Source: an uncultured Eubacteriales bacterium (GTDB lineage Bacteria > Bacillota > Clostridia > Christensenellales > CAG-138). From it: a stretch of DNA of 33,184 nucleotides. Within the stretch, counting starts at the first letter, position 1. Each line of letters opens with the position of its first letter. The translations under genes and the position numbers were made by a program. The notes under the pieces are model-generated. The model was given only the letters and a program-made list of their open reading frames with translations, was not told the DNA's origin and did not search any database. The stretch covers positions 1 to 33,184 of the forward strand of contig ONNZ01000015.1 of the NCBI GenBank assembly GCA_900319345.1, given 5' to 3'. Of this stretch, positions 23,451-30,057 are shown piece after piece.

Positions 23451-23941
23451 GGAACCACCTCCCCTCCGCGCAGCAGCACGACGACCTGCTGCTCGCCGTT
23501 CTCGTCCTTGATCGAAAGGGTCAGAAGGCCGTTGTCATACGACCCGGAGAGGCTCTCCACCGGCAGGATCTTCTCCCCGGCCGAAGCATCGACGTCAGCG
23601 CCGGTTTCTTCGAACAGCTCGCAGAGCCAGCCCTCCCGGCAGTACAACAGCGTTTCGTACAATTCCTCGCCGTAGCTCTGGCGGATGCACAATATGGCGC
23701 CCCCGTCCTCTCCGGATCTCAGGGACACCGCGTCCGCGTTTTCCGCTTGATGCACCCGGGTCGCCAGGTACTGGGCTGCGGATCGGGAATCGAAGGCGGC
23801 TTCGTCGCGGCGCGTCAGCCTGTCGTACACGCTGGTGCCCGACAGCAGGACCACCAGGATGCATACCGCGAACACGCCGAACAGCAGCAGCACCATGAGC
23901 CCGCTCAGATTCTGTTTTTGGGAAGATCTCGATCCGTTCAT
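23447..23941 (-). CDS. Membrane-anchored pilus-locus protein, DUF4860-like
   Basis: The 164-residue product has a short polar start, a hydrophobic helix (about 13-36, GLMVLLLFGVFAVCILVVLL), and a region with SAAQYLATRVHQAENADAVS. Alternating beta-like strands follow, with ILCIRQSYGEELYETLLYCR and GWLCELFEETG. From memory this pattern matches the DUF4860 family of Clostridia, found in pilus-like loci and perhaps equivalent to ComGF-type minor pilins; I could not verify it. It is linked to both neighbours by four-base ATGA overlaps. Confidence 0.72.
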   Translation of the reverse strand: MNGSRSSQKQNLSGLMVLLLFGVFAVCILVVLLSGTSVYDRLTRRDEAAFDSRSAAQYLATRVHQAENADAVSLRSGEDGGAILCIRQSYGEELYETLLYCREGWLCELFEETGADVDASAGEKILPVESLSGSYDNGLLTLSIKDENGEQQVVVLLRGGEVVP

Positions 23942-24258
23942 TGCACGTTGTCCAGCACGGTGATATCCGGCATCAGGTTCTCTGCGAAGATCTCATAATG
24001 CACGATATACCGCGATTCATCCACGGTGAGCCCGTAATGCTCGACCATATACTCCACGTCCGGCGGATACGCACCCTCCGCCGCATAGCAGGCGACGGCG
24101 GCGCGCCGGACGGCATCCTCCAGCTTCGTCCTCCCCTGTTCGGAGACCTCCTCCGTCACGTTGCCGAGGCCGTTGAAAAAGAAGGCGAAGGCGACCGCCA
24201 GGATGGCCAGCCACAGGACCGCTTTTCCGATATATGTAGCTGTTTTCTTTTTTTTCAT
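23938..24258 (-). CDS. Small pilus-locus membrane protein
   Basis: The 106-residue product has a Lys-rich start (MKKKKTATYIGK), one membrane helix (about 11-30) and a helical segment. The conserved-looking stretch ACYAAEGAYPPDVEYMVEHY is followed by RYIVHYEIFAENLMPDI. The xEGxYP pattern after a long helix recalls the N-terminal third of type II secretion pseudopilins, but no cleavage motif precedes the helix. It starts 9 nt after the pilC-like stop without a strong ribosome binding site, and its own stop overlaps the next start (ATGA). Confidence 0.72.
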   Translation of the reverse strand: MKKKKTATYIGKAVLWLAILAVAFAFFFNGLGNVTEEVSEQGRTKLEDAVRRAAVACYAAEGAYPPDVEYMVEHYGLTVDESRYIVHYEIFAENLMPDITVLDNVQ

Positions 24259-24267
24259 CGCTTTTCG

Positions 24268-25302
24268 TCAGCCTATGGTGGACATGATGTTCACGAGCGG
24301 CAGCATCACCGCGAGCAGGATCATGCCGACCAAAAGCGAGGTGATGATCACCAGCGTCGGCTCCACTCGACTCACCTTCTCGGCGATCGTAAGCTCGGTG
24401 CGCTCGGTCATACGCTCTGTGATCTGCTCCATGGCGAGGTCCCCCGCGCCGCTGCGCAGGCCCGCGGAGAGCAGGCGGCATTCCGTCTTCGGCATGAGGT
24501 CGGCATGCTCCAGGGCGCCCGCGAGCGGGGAACCCTTCCCAACCTCATCCGCGCACCGGTCGACGCGTTCCTTCGCCAGAGGCACGTCCTCCAGCACCCG
24601 GCTCGCGAGCTGCAGCGCGTCCTCGATGACCATGCCGCTGTGCAGGCCCATGGAAAGAGCCATCGCGAACCGCGTGTCGTTGATCTGCCGCGCAACGCCT
24701 CTGTCGCCGCGCTTCTTGCGCCAGAGCGACAGCAGCTTCGACCGGACCGTCTGGGAGACTGCGAGCACCAGGCACCCGCCCACCGCCACGCAGAGCAATC
24801 CGCACAGCACGGGCATGATGCTGCTCATGAACCGGCCGAAGGAGAGCAGGCCGCCGGCGACGCCGGTCATGGTCACCCCGAACTGCGCGTACACGCGGTC
24901 GAATATCGGCAGGACGTAGACGAGCAGCACCACGATCACGACCAGCATGATCAAAAGCAGTATGGCCGGGTAAAGGAGACTGGTGCGCAGCTGCCGGTTC
25001 AGCCGGTCCTGGCCTTCATAGTTGTCCGCGAGCGCGTTCAGCGTCTCCTCGGTGCGCCCGGACCTCTCGCCCACGGCGAGAAGGCTGGACGCATACTTCG
25101 GGAACCGGCCGGCAGCTTCGACGGCCTCGCTCAGTGAGCGGCCCTGGTCCGTTTCGTCCGCCATCTGCTTCAGCAGCGCCTTGTTCTGGTCCGCTTCTTC
25201 CGACATCAGGGCCAAAGCGTCAGCGTGGCCCATGCCCGCGTGGATCAGGTACGAAAGCTCCCGGAACAGGGTGCTGATCTCATCGTTTGACAGTTGTTTC
25301 AT
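24268..25302 (-). CDS. Type IV pilus/type II secretion inner-membrane platform protein (PilC/GspF family)
   Basis: GspF/PilC proteins form the membrane platform on which the cytoplasmic ATPase acts. The 344 residues hold the family's two repeated T2SSF domains: residues about 8-130 (FRELSYLIHAGMGHADALAL, LLAVGERSGRTEETL) and about 207-335 (FAMALSMGLHSGMVIEDALQ, LLSAGLRSGAGDLAM). Membrane helices lie at about 108-131, 160-183 and 313-335. The length is somewhat shorter than Gram-negative PilC (about 400) and close to ComGB. The ATG at 25300-25302 follows AAGGGG. It lies 11 nt after the transglutaminase-like gene. Confidence 0.93.
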   Translation of the reverse strand: MKQLSNDEISTLFRELSYLIHAGMGHADALALMSEEADQNKALLKQMADETDQGRSLSEAVEAAGRFPKYASSLLAVGERSGRTEETLNALADNYEGQDRLNRQLRTSLLYPAILLLIMLVVIVVLLVYVLPIFDRVYAQFGVTMTGVAGGLLSFGRFMSSIMPVLCGLLCVAVGGCLVLAVSQTVRSKLLSLWRKKRGDRGVARQINDTRFAMALSMGLHSGMVIEDALQLASRVLEDVPLAKERVDRCADEVGKGSPLAGALEHADLMPKTECRLLSAGLRSGAGDLAMEQITERMTERTELTIAEKVSRVEPTLVIITSLLVGMILLAVMLPLVNIMSTIG

Positions 25303-25313
25303 GCTCTTTCCCC

Positions 25314-26405
25314 TTAAAAACTGAATTTCACCGCGTAATTGTTCCCGTTGCCGACATATTTCCTGACCGCTTCATCGCTCGTCCCGGCAGCCGTGAACGT
25401 CGGGTCCATCCGCTGCCACGTCTTGCCGTCGAAGTGGATAACGTCGATCCACCCCTCCTCTTCGACCCAGACGCTGATCCAGGCGTGGTATATCTTTCCG
25501 ACGTACCCGAACACCAGCTTGCATGGCACGTTCTGGCTGCGGAGCATGGCCGTCATCAGCGAAGAATAGTCATAACAGATGCCGCGCTTCCTCTTCAGGA
25601 TCCGGTCAAGATCGGGGAGGTATCCGGTCTCCACCGTCGCCGCGAGAAGGTAGTCGTAATTGATGGTGCTTGTAATGAATCCAAAGACGGCGTCGACTTT
25701 GCTGAGCGGTCCTTCGCATCCCGCGGTCAACTCTGCACCTTTTTCCATCGTATTAGGCGCGTTCAAATAATTCACATGCAGGTTCGGCCGCAGAAAAGGC
25801 GCGAACGGGTCATCGATCTTGGCCTGGAAGGACACAGAGATCACGTTCGCGTATTTCGTCCCGGAAACGTTCTCAAGCACCTGGACCTGATAGGCATTGT
25901 CCCCCTCCGAAAGAGGGAACGCCGCCCAGTCTCCGGTGTCGATATTGTAATTGTATGTGAGGCCTTTGACCTTGACGAGCACCTTGAAGCGATGATCCGT
26001 ATCGGCGAGGCGCTGGACCATGAAATACCCGTCGTTGATATGGGAATAATCGATGACCGCCTTGTCGTTCCGCTTTTCCTGTATGCCGTCATGCTCGGGC
26101 ACGAGGATGATATACGGCTCGGGCGCCGGCTCTTCCGGCTCTTGCTCCTCCTCCCCGTTCTGCAGCAGCAGGTCGTTTCCCGGCGTGCTCTGGGGCGGCG
26201 GCTGGTCATTCACCGCTAAGGCGCCGCGATTATCTGCGGATAAAACAGATCGCAGCTGGAACACTGCTGGATCTGCCTCGGAGATAATCGAAGATTCCCC
26301 GGGTGACAGGGCATCGCCTCCGCTATGTGCAGCATTAAATCTTCCGGCAAGAAGGATCAGGCCGGCGAGCACGAGAGATACCCATTGTTTCCAACTGAAA
26401 ACCAA
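25314..26405 (-). CDS. Membrane-anchored transglutaminase-like protein
   Basis: This protein has a transglutaminase/protease-fold domain displayed outside the cell. The 363 residues start with a signal anchor (about 4-22) and a low-complexity Pro/Glu linker (about 65-100). A beta-rich region with YFMVQRLADTDHRFKVLVKV follows, then the C-terminal domain. The catalytic triad is visible: GICYDYSSLM (C277), YHAWISVWV (H307) and RMDPTFT (D334). Such domains act as peptidases or cross-linking enzymes; the substrate here is unknown. Start choice: TTG at 26403-26405 has AAAGGAG 5 bases upstream and places the hydrophobic anchor at the N-terminus. A longer frame to 26492 would add a Cys/Lys-rich stretch overlapping the structured leader. 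As first gene of the pilus operon, processing or cross-linking of pilus or surface proteins is inferred. Confidence 0.87.
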   Translation of the reverse strand: MVFSWKQWVSLVLAGLILLAGRFNAAHSGGDALSPGESSIISEADPAVFQLRSVLSADNRGALAVNDQPPPQSTPGNDLLLQNGEEEQEPEEPAPEPYIILVPEHDGIQEKRNDKAVIDYSHINDGYFMVQRLADTDHRFKVLVKVKGLTYNYNIDTGDWAAFPLSEGDNAYQVQVLENVSGTKYANVISVSFQAKIDDPFAPFLRPNLHVNYLNAPNTMEKGAELTAGCEGPLSKVDAVFGFITSTINYDYLLAATVETGYLPDLDRILKRKRGICYDYSSLMTAMLRSQNVPCKLVFGYVGKIYHAWISVWVEEEGWIDVIHFDGKTWQRMDPTFTAAGTSDEAVRKYVGNGNNYAVKFSF

Positions 26406-26785
26406 GCGCGCTCCTTTCTTTCGTTTCTCCCTGCAAAGGTGACATTCTTGATGACAATACCGCTTTCCGACCAGTGAATAAGCAACCGACAACGAGGCAG
26501 TGCCATTAAACTAAGGACGTTTGCCCGGCTGGCCGAACAGAACAGCTCTCTGACGAGTGTCCTTTGAAGTTCGCCCTTCTTCAGTCTTCCCTTACCTCAG
26601 TCAACCCCCAGCCCGAGCCCGTTCAGACCTTGAGCGCCGTCCCGCAGCACGCATATGCTTTGGAGCCCCCGCCGGGACCGACACACCTCAGTTAGGGTAT
26701 TTGGCGTTAGACTCTCCGCCGAGCATTGCTGCCAAAGGAATCCCTGTCACGTTTTCCATGCTTTCCCGTGGCACCACGCCTCGTT
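26406..26785 (-). ncRNA. Candidate large structured RNA leader of the pilus operon
   Basis: About 380 nt lie between a promoter and the transglutaminase start, with no convincing ORF on the minus strand. The minus-strand RNA shows nested pairing near its 5' end. GGCGT (26776-26780) pairs with ACGCC (26703-26707) and encloses a symmetrical stem in which TGCCA and GGAA segments (26763-26773) pair with TTCC and TGGCA (26730-26740). A second domain has GTCCCG (26673-26678) pairing with CGGGAC (26639-26644) around a GCATATGC palindrome. The motif ACTGAGGT occurs twice (about 26684-26694 and 26593-26601). No T-run terminator separates it from the operon. I cannot assign it to a family; it is not a recognisable c-di-GMP-I riboswitch. 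Large Clostridia RNAs such as the raiA motif are candidates to test. Confidence 0.5.
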
Positions 26786-26791
26786 TTTGAC

Positions 26792-26820
26792 AGTATATCA
26801 AATTTCTCCTCTCTTTGAAA
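26792..26820 (-). promoter_or_regulatory. Extended -10 promoter for the structured leader and pilus operon
   Basis: On the minus strand, TGATATACT gives an extended -10 with TATACT at 26792-26797. The -35 is weak: TTTCAA at 26815-26820 with a 17-base spacer, or TTCAAA with 16. Transcription would start near 26785, exactly where the inverted-repeat-rich leader begins. The 26821-26911 stretch upstream shows no gene. Confidence 0.6.
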
Positions 26821-26911
26821 GGGTAAACCTGACAAACAACAGAAAAAACTTGTCCAAATTGCATCGCCTCGCTCTAGTATCCCCCGGAGGTCCCTTCGCA
26901 GTATAACGATC

Positions 26912-26942
26912 GAGCAGGCGATTGTATGTACATCACCTGCTC
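26912..26942 (-). terminator. Hairpin downstream of the acidic-repeat surface protein gene
   Basis: On the minus strand, 33 nt after the stop codon, GAGCAGGTGAT pairs with ATCGCCTGCTC (11 bp including one G-T pair) around a 9-base loop. The sequence after it (GATCGTTATAC) has no proper T-run, so this is a possible but not a typical intrinsic terminator. Confidence 0.45.
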
Positions 26943-26974
26943 TGGACCGTCATTCCTGTTGTATTTTTCAGCCG

Positions 26975-29806
26975 TTACCTGTCGGCCCGGTTTTTCCTGT
27001 TCTCTGCGCTCTGCTTTGCGGTCAGCGCCGCTTCGATGATCAGCAGGGCGACCAGAACGAGGGAGGGGGCCTGTGCCCACCGGATCGTTGCGGTAATGTC
27101 TTCCATGATAAAGAATAGGACTACGGAGATCACAGCGAGCCCGCTCACGGTGAACATGATCCGCTTGCTGCGGTTTTCGCCATGACGGCTGCCCGCCGCG
27201 GCGATCGCCGCGAGAAGGAGTCCTGCAATGGCCGCCACAAGGTTCAGCCCGGAGAAGGTCTTCACTGCTGCCCGGGAATTCTCTTTTGTCTCAACTGTCG
27301 TCTGGGCCGGGACTTCCCTGCGCTCAGACTGATTCTCGAGCCGAAGCGTCACGTTCTGTACGGCCGCTTCTTTTACGAGTCCGATCTGCTCCGCGGCCAC
27401 CGGGAGTACTGCCAAAGGAATCTCTTCCTCGATGATATCCGTCAGTTCCTCCGCGTAGTCTTCCTCTTCCTTATCCGCCGCAGCAGCGGGGAAGGGGCCG
27501 GCTTGAGAAGCGTCCTTCCTGTCCGTGCTCCCGGCCCCCTTCAGGGCGGGGTGCTCATCGGAACCCTTCACTGCATCCGTATCAGCGACCGCCTCACCGT
27601 AAGCTTCCGCTTCGGTGTTTTTCGGCTCCTTTGCGGAGACCTGAACGGGAGCGGGGGCCTGCCTGTCGGTTTCAGGCTCTTCCTCAGCAGCAGAGTCCTG
27701 GCCGCTTACGGGTTCCAGGTCCTCCAAAGCGGTCTCCCCGATGATGGGCTCGAGTTCGGCAGCAGGTTCTGATTCCTCCGTGGCAGTCTCTTCCTTGACG
27801 ACCGGTTCGGCGTCGGGTTCAGATTCCTCAGCGGCTGCCTCGACACGAGCAGGTTCCTTCTCGATAGCGGACTGGATCTCCTCCGCGGAGGGCTCCTTGA
27901 CCTCCTGCTCCTCTTCAGAACCGGCTTCTTCCGTTTCCGGCTCCTTGACTTCTTCAGGGTTCGCCTGCTCCCCAGCGGGTTTGTTCTCTTCTTCGTTCTC
28001 GGCAGCTTCACCTGCTGCGGGCTTTTCATCCGTCAGGATCGCTTCTTCTACGGCCATCTCCTGGCTGTTCTCCTCCACTGCCTCCAGAGCCTCGCTGACA
28101 CTGTCAACAGCGATTTTCGCCAGGCGGAACCATGCGTTGCGGATATCGATCGTGCCGTTCGCCGAAAAACCTCCGTTGCTGTAAACCGGCGCTGTGTGGC
28201 TCTGGGATCCTACAAACCGATAGAGATCGCCTTCACCGTAGTCTCCCTCGTTCCGCTTGCTGATATTGAAGCCGTGTACGCTGTCGCTGAGAGTCATGGT
28301 CTTGCCGTCTGCGAACAGGTATACCGTTTCGTCCTCTCCGGCATCGTTCACAATCGTTGTGTAGATGTTGGACTTGACCGCGCCCTGCTTGTCAAATTTC
28401 CAGTAAGTGAGCGACTCGTCTCCGGCAGACTTGACCTGGTTCACGTCCTCATTCACGATCTCGACCTCAGCAGCTGTGCAGACGGCGCCTTCTTCCGTGT
28501 TCCCGACCGTAATCGCATAATACTTCTCATCTGCGCCCTGGGTATACAGGACATACTCATCGCCCGTCAGGTCGATATCCTGGAAGAGCAGCAGGTCGGT
28601 CCCGCCCGTCTCATCCTGTTCCGCACGCGCATACTCGAATTTGTGGTCCATGGGATCCGTTCCGATGCCCAGGTAGCTCTTGTCATTGGGGGCGTCTACC
28701 TGCGAGATGCGGATGTTGCCGTCCTTGCCGGCCTCGAGGGTGAACCGTCCGGCTTCCTTTACGCTGGAAACGGTCTCCCACTCATCCGTTTCGCTGCTCC
28801 TGCTCAGATATTTGTTGCCCTGCTTCAGATAATAGGAACCGTCTTCGGCAGTCACAAACGTCCACGCCTTTGTGCCGCCGGGATCGGATGTGCGGAGATG
28901 TTTGCCGTTGTTCAAAAACCAACCGCCCCGGGTGATGTAGTAGGACTGTCCGGCATAGACAGAGCTGTCAAACGCTTCTTCCGTTTCCGGAACCTCTTCC
29001 TCCGTGACCGCCTGCTCCTCATCCTGCTTTTCGTTCGAAACTACCTGTTCGGATTCTTTATCGGCCAAAGCTTCGGCCACATCCGCTTTCTCAGACTCTT
29101 TTTCATTAAGCTGCTTTTCTTCAATAGTGATCTTTTCGGAGACCTTCTCCTTGACCAGTTCCTCTTTTACTTCTACCTTTTCGGGGATCTTTTCTTCGAT
29201 CAGCTCCTCTTTAACATCCGCCTTTTCGGAAGCCTTTTCCTCGGTCAGCTCCTGTTCAACGTCTGCCTTCTCGAAAGCCTTTTCCTCGGCCAGCTCCTCT
29301 TCAGCGTCCGCCTTCTCGGAAGCTTTCTCTTCAATCAGTTCTTCTTCAGCGTTTGCCTTTTCGGAGCCCCTCACTTCATCCGGCTCCTCTTTAGCGTCCG
29401 CCTTTTCGGAAGTCTTCTCTTCGACCAGCTCCTCTTCAGCGTCCGCATTGTCGGAGGCCTTCTCCTCGGTCAGCTCTTCCTTTGACTCAACCTCTTCGGG
29501 CTCTTTTTCTTCAAGCTGCTCCTTTTTCACGTCGACCTGGCCTGCAGGCGCAAGATCCGGATCCTCATCCTTTTCCTCGGCTTTCTCCTCTGCCGGAAGT
29601 TCGGATTCCGCAACTTCGAGAACATCATCAATATCCTTTTCATCGAGAGTGGCTTCATCTGAAGCGGCTTCGTTACCGGCTTCGGCATTCTCAGCATTGA
29701 CCTGGACGTCCTCGACCTCGTCAGCAAATGCCTTGACAGGCAAAAGATTGATGCACATAAAGAGAGCCAGTATCACGTAGAATGTTTTTTTGACCTTCTT
29801 CAGCAT
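26975..29806 (-). CDS. Secreted, membrane-tethered surface protein with acidic 15-residue repeats
   Basis: The 943-residue product has a signal peptide (cleavage probably after AFA28) and an acidic region with nine 15-residue repeats (110-244). Residues about 285-570 form a globular region with two similar beta-rich modules (GQSYYITRGGWFLNNGKHLR, GSYYLKQGNKYLSRSS; GDEYVLYTQGADEKYYAITV), perhaps beta-trefoil-like. A second long acidic, Pro-containing stalk (about 575-800) follows. The C-terminus (about 846-943) has three hydrophobic helices (about 853-871, 883-900, 914-930) and a basic tail. There is no LPXTG sorting signal; the three-helix end probably anchors it in the membrane. The ATG at 29804-29806 follows GGAGGGG. 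It has its own promoter and lies between the pilus operon and another surface protein. An adhesin or surface-display role is inferred, not shown. Confidence 0.85.
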   Translation of the reverse strand: MLKKVKKTFYVILALFMCINLLPVKAFADEVEDVQVNAENAEAGNEAASDEATLDEKDIDDVLEVAESELPAEEKAEEKDEDPDLAPAGQVDVKKEQLEEKEPEEVESKEELTEEKASDNADAEEELVEEKTSEKADAKEEPDEVRGSEKANAEEELIEEKASEKADAEEELAEEKAFEKADVEQELTEEKASEKADVKEELIEEKIPEKVEVKEELVKEKVSEKITIEEKQLNEKESEKADVAEALADKESEQVVSNEKQDEEQAVTEEEVPETEEAFDSSVYAGQSYYITRGGWFLNNGKHLRTSDPGGTKAWTFVTAEDGSYYLKQGNKYLSRSSETDEWETVSSVKEAGRFTLEAGKDGNIRISQVDAPNDKSYLGIGTDPMDHKFEYARAEQDETGGTDLLLFQDIDLTGDEYVLYTQGADEKYYAITVGNTEEGAVCTAAEVEIVNEDVNQVKSAGDESLTYWKFDKQGAVKSNIYTTIVNDAGEDETVYLFADGKTMTLSDSVHGFNISKRNEGDYGEGDLYRFVGSQSHTAPVYSNGGFSANGTIDIRNAWFRLAKIAVDSVSEALEAVEENSQEMAVEEAILTDEKPAAGEAAENEEENKPAGEQANPEEVKEPETEEAGSEEEQEVKEPSAEEIQSAIEKEPARVEAAAEESEPDAEPVVKEETATEESEPAAELEPIIGETALEDLEPVSGQDSAAEEEPETDRQAPAPVQVSAKEPKNTEAEAYGEAVADTDAVKGSDEHPALKGAGSTDRKDASQAGPFPAAAADKEEEDYAEELTDIIEEEIPLAVLPVAAEQIGLVKEAAVQNVTLRLENQSERREVPAQTTVETKENSRAAVKTFSGLNLVAAIAGLLLAAIAAAGSRHGENRSKRIMFTVSGLAVISVVLFFIMEDITATIRWAQAPSLVLVALLIIEAALTAKQSAENRKNRADR
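29075..29479 (-). repeat. Nine tandem 45-bp repeats inside the surface protein gene
   Basis: Residues 110-244 of the encoded protein are nine consecutive 15-residue units with consensus EELxEEKxSEKADxx. The most alike units are EELIEEKASEKADAE and QELTEEKASEKADVK. They probably form a charged helical or extended stalk. Copy number of such in-frame 45-bp repeats can change by slippage or recombination, which would alter stalk length between strains. Confidence 0.85.
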
Positions 29807-29905
29807 CTTAATTGTCCCCTCCGTTCATTTTCTCTGTTTTCTATGTCTCTATTCTATCTGCCGCTCATCAACAAACCAATCAAATACAATATCTAAAAGG
29901 GGTTA

Positions 29906-29935
29906 TTATATGGTTTTTTTTGACTGCAGAGCAAA
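29906..29935 (-). promoter_or_regulatory. Promoter of the acidic-repeat surface protein gene
   Basis: On the minus strand, a perfect -10 TATAAT (29906-29911) is preceded by an 18-base spacer, containing an A8 run, and a weak -35 TTGCTC (29930-29935). The predicted leader to the ATG at 29806 is about 95 nt and AT-rich. The preceding gene's terminator ends about 50 bases upstream. Confidence 0.65.
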
Positions 29936-29987
29936 TGAAAGGGGGCGGCCCATCATGCGATGAATGTTTCGTTTTGATCAATGAGTA

Positions 29988-30030
29988 TCGATAAAGAAAG
30001 AACAGCCTCCCGATTTCAGGAGGCTGTTCT
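29988..30030 (-). terminator. Intrinsic terminator after the repeat/phosphoesterase-like surface protein gene
   Basis: On the minus strand, AGAACAGCCTCC and GGAGGCTGTTCT form a perfect 12-bp stem with an 8-base loop, starting 27 nt after the stop codon. It is followed by the T-rich tail TTCTTTA, a strong Rho-independent terminator. Confidence 0.92.
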
Positions 30031-30057
30031 CATGTCAGTTTGTGGTCCTATTCGAGC

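Noticed and set aside
26406-26790. c-di-GMP-I riboswitch in the pilus leader, suggested by GGGCAAAC near 26530
   Set aside because: The GAAA tetraloop/receptor arrangement and the GGGACGCAAAGCC-type core are missing, so the short match is likely chance.
26557-26906. Short plus-strand frames across the structured leader
   Set aside because: They lie antisense to the predicted RNA, lack ribosome binding sites, and the region is better explained by inverted repeats.
26728-27422. A 14-base exact repeat (CTGCCAAAGGAATC) in the leader and in the surface protein gene
   Set aside because: One such match is expected by chance in a window of this size, and the contexts differ.
29075-29479. CRISPR array, suggested by regular 45-bp periodicity
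   Set aside because: The repeats are contiguous, in frame and code for a 15-residue peptide unit; there are no unique spacers.
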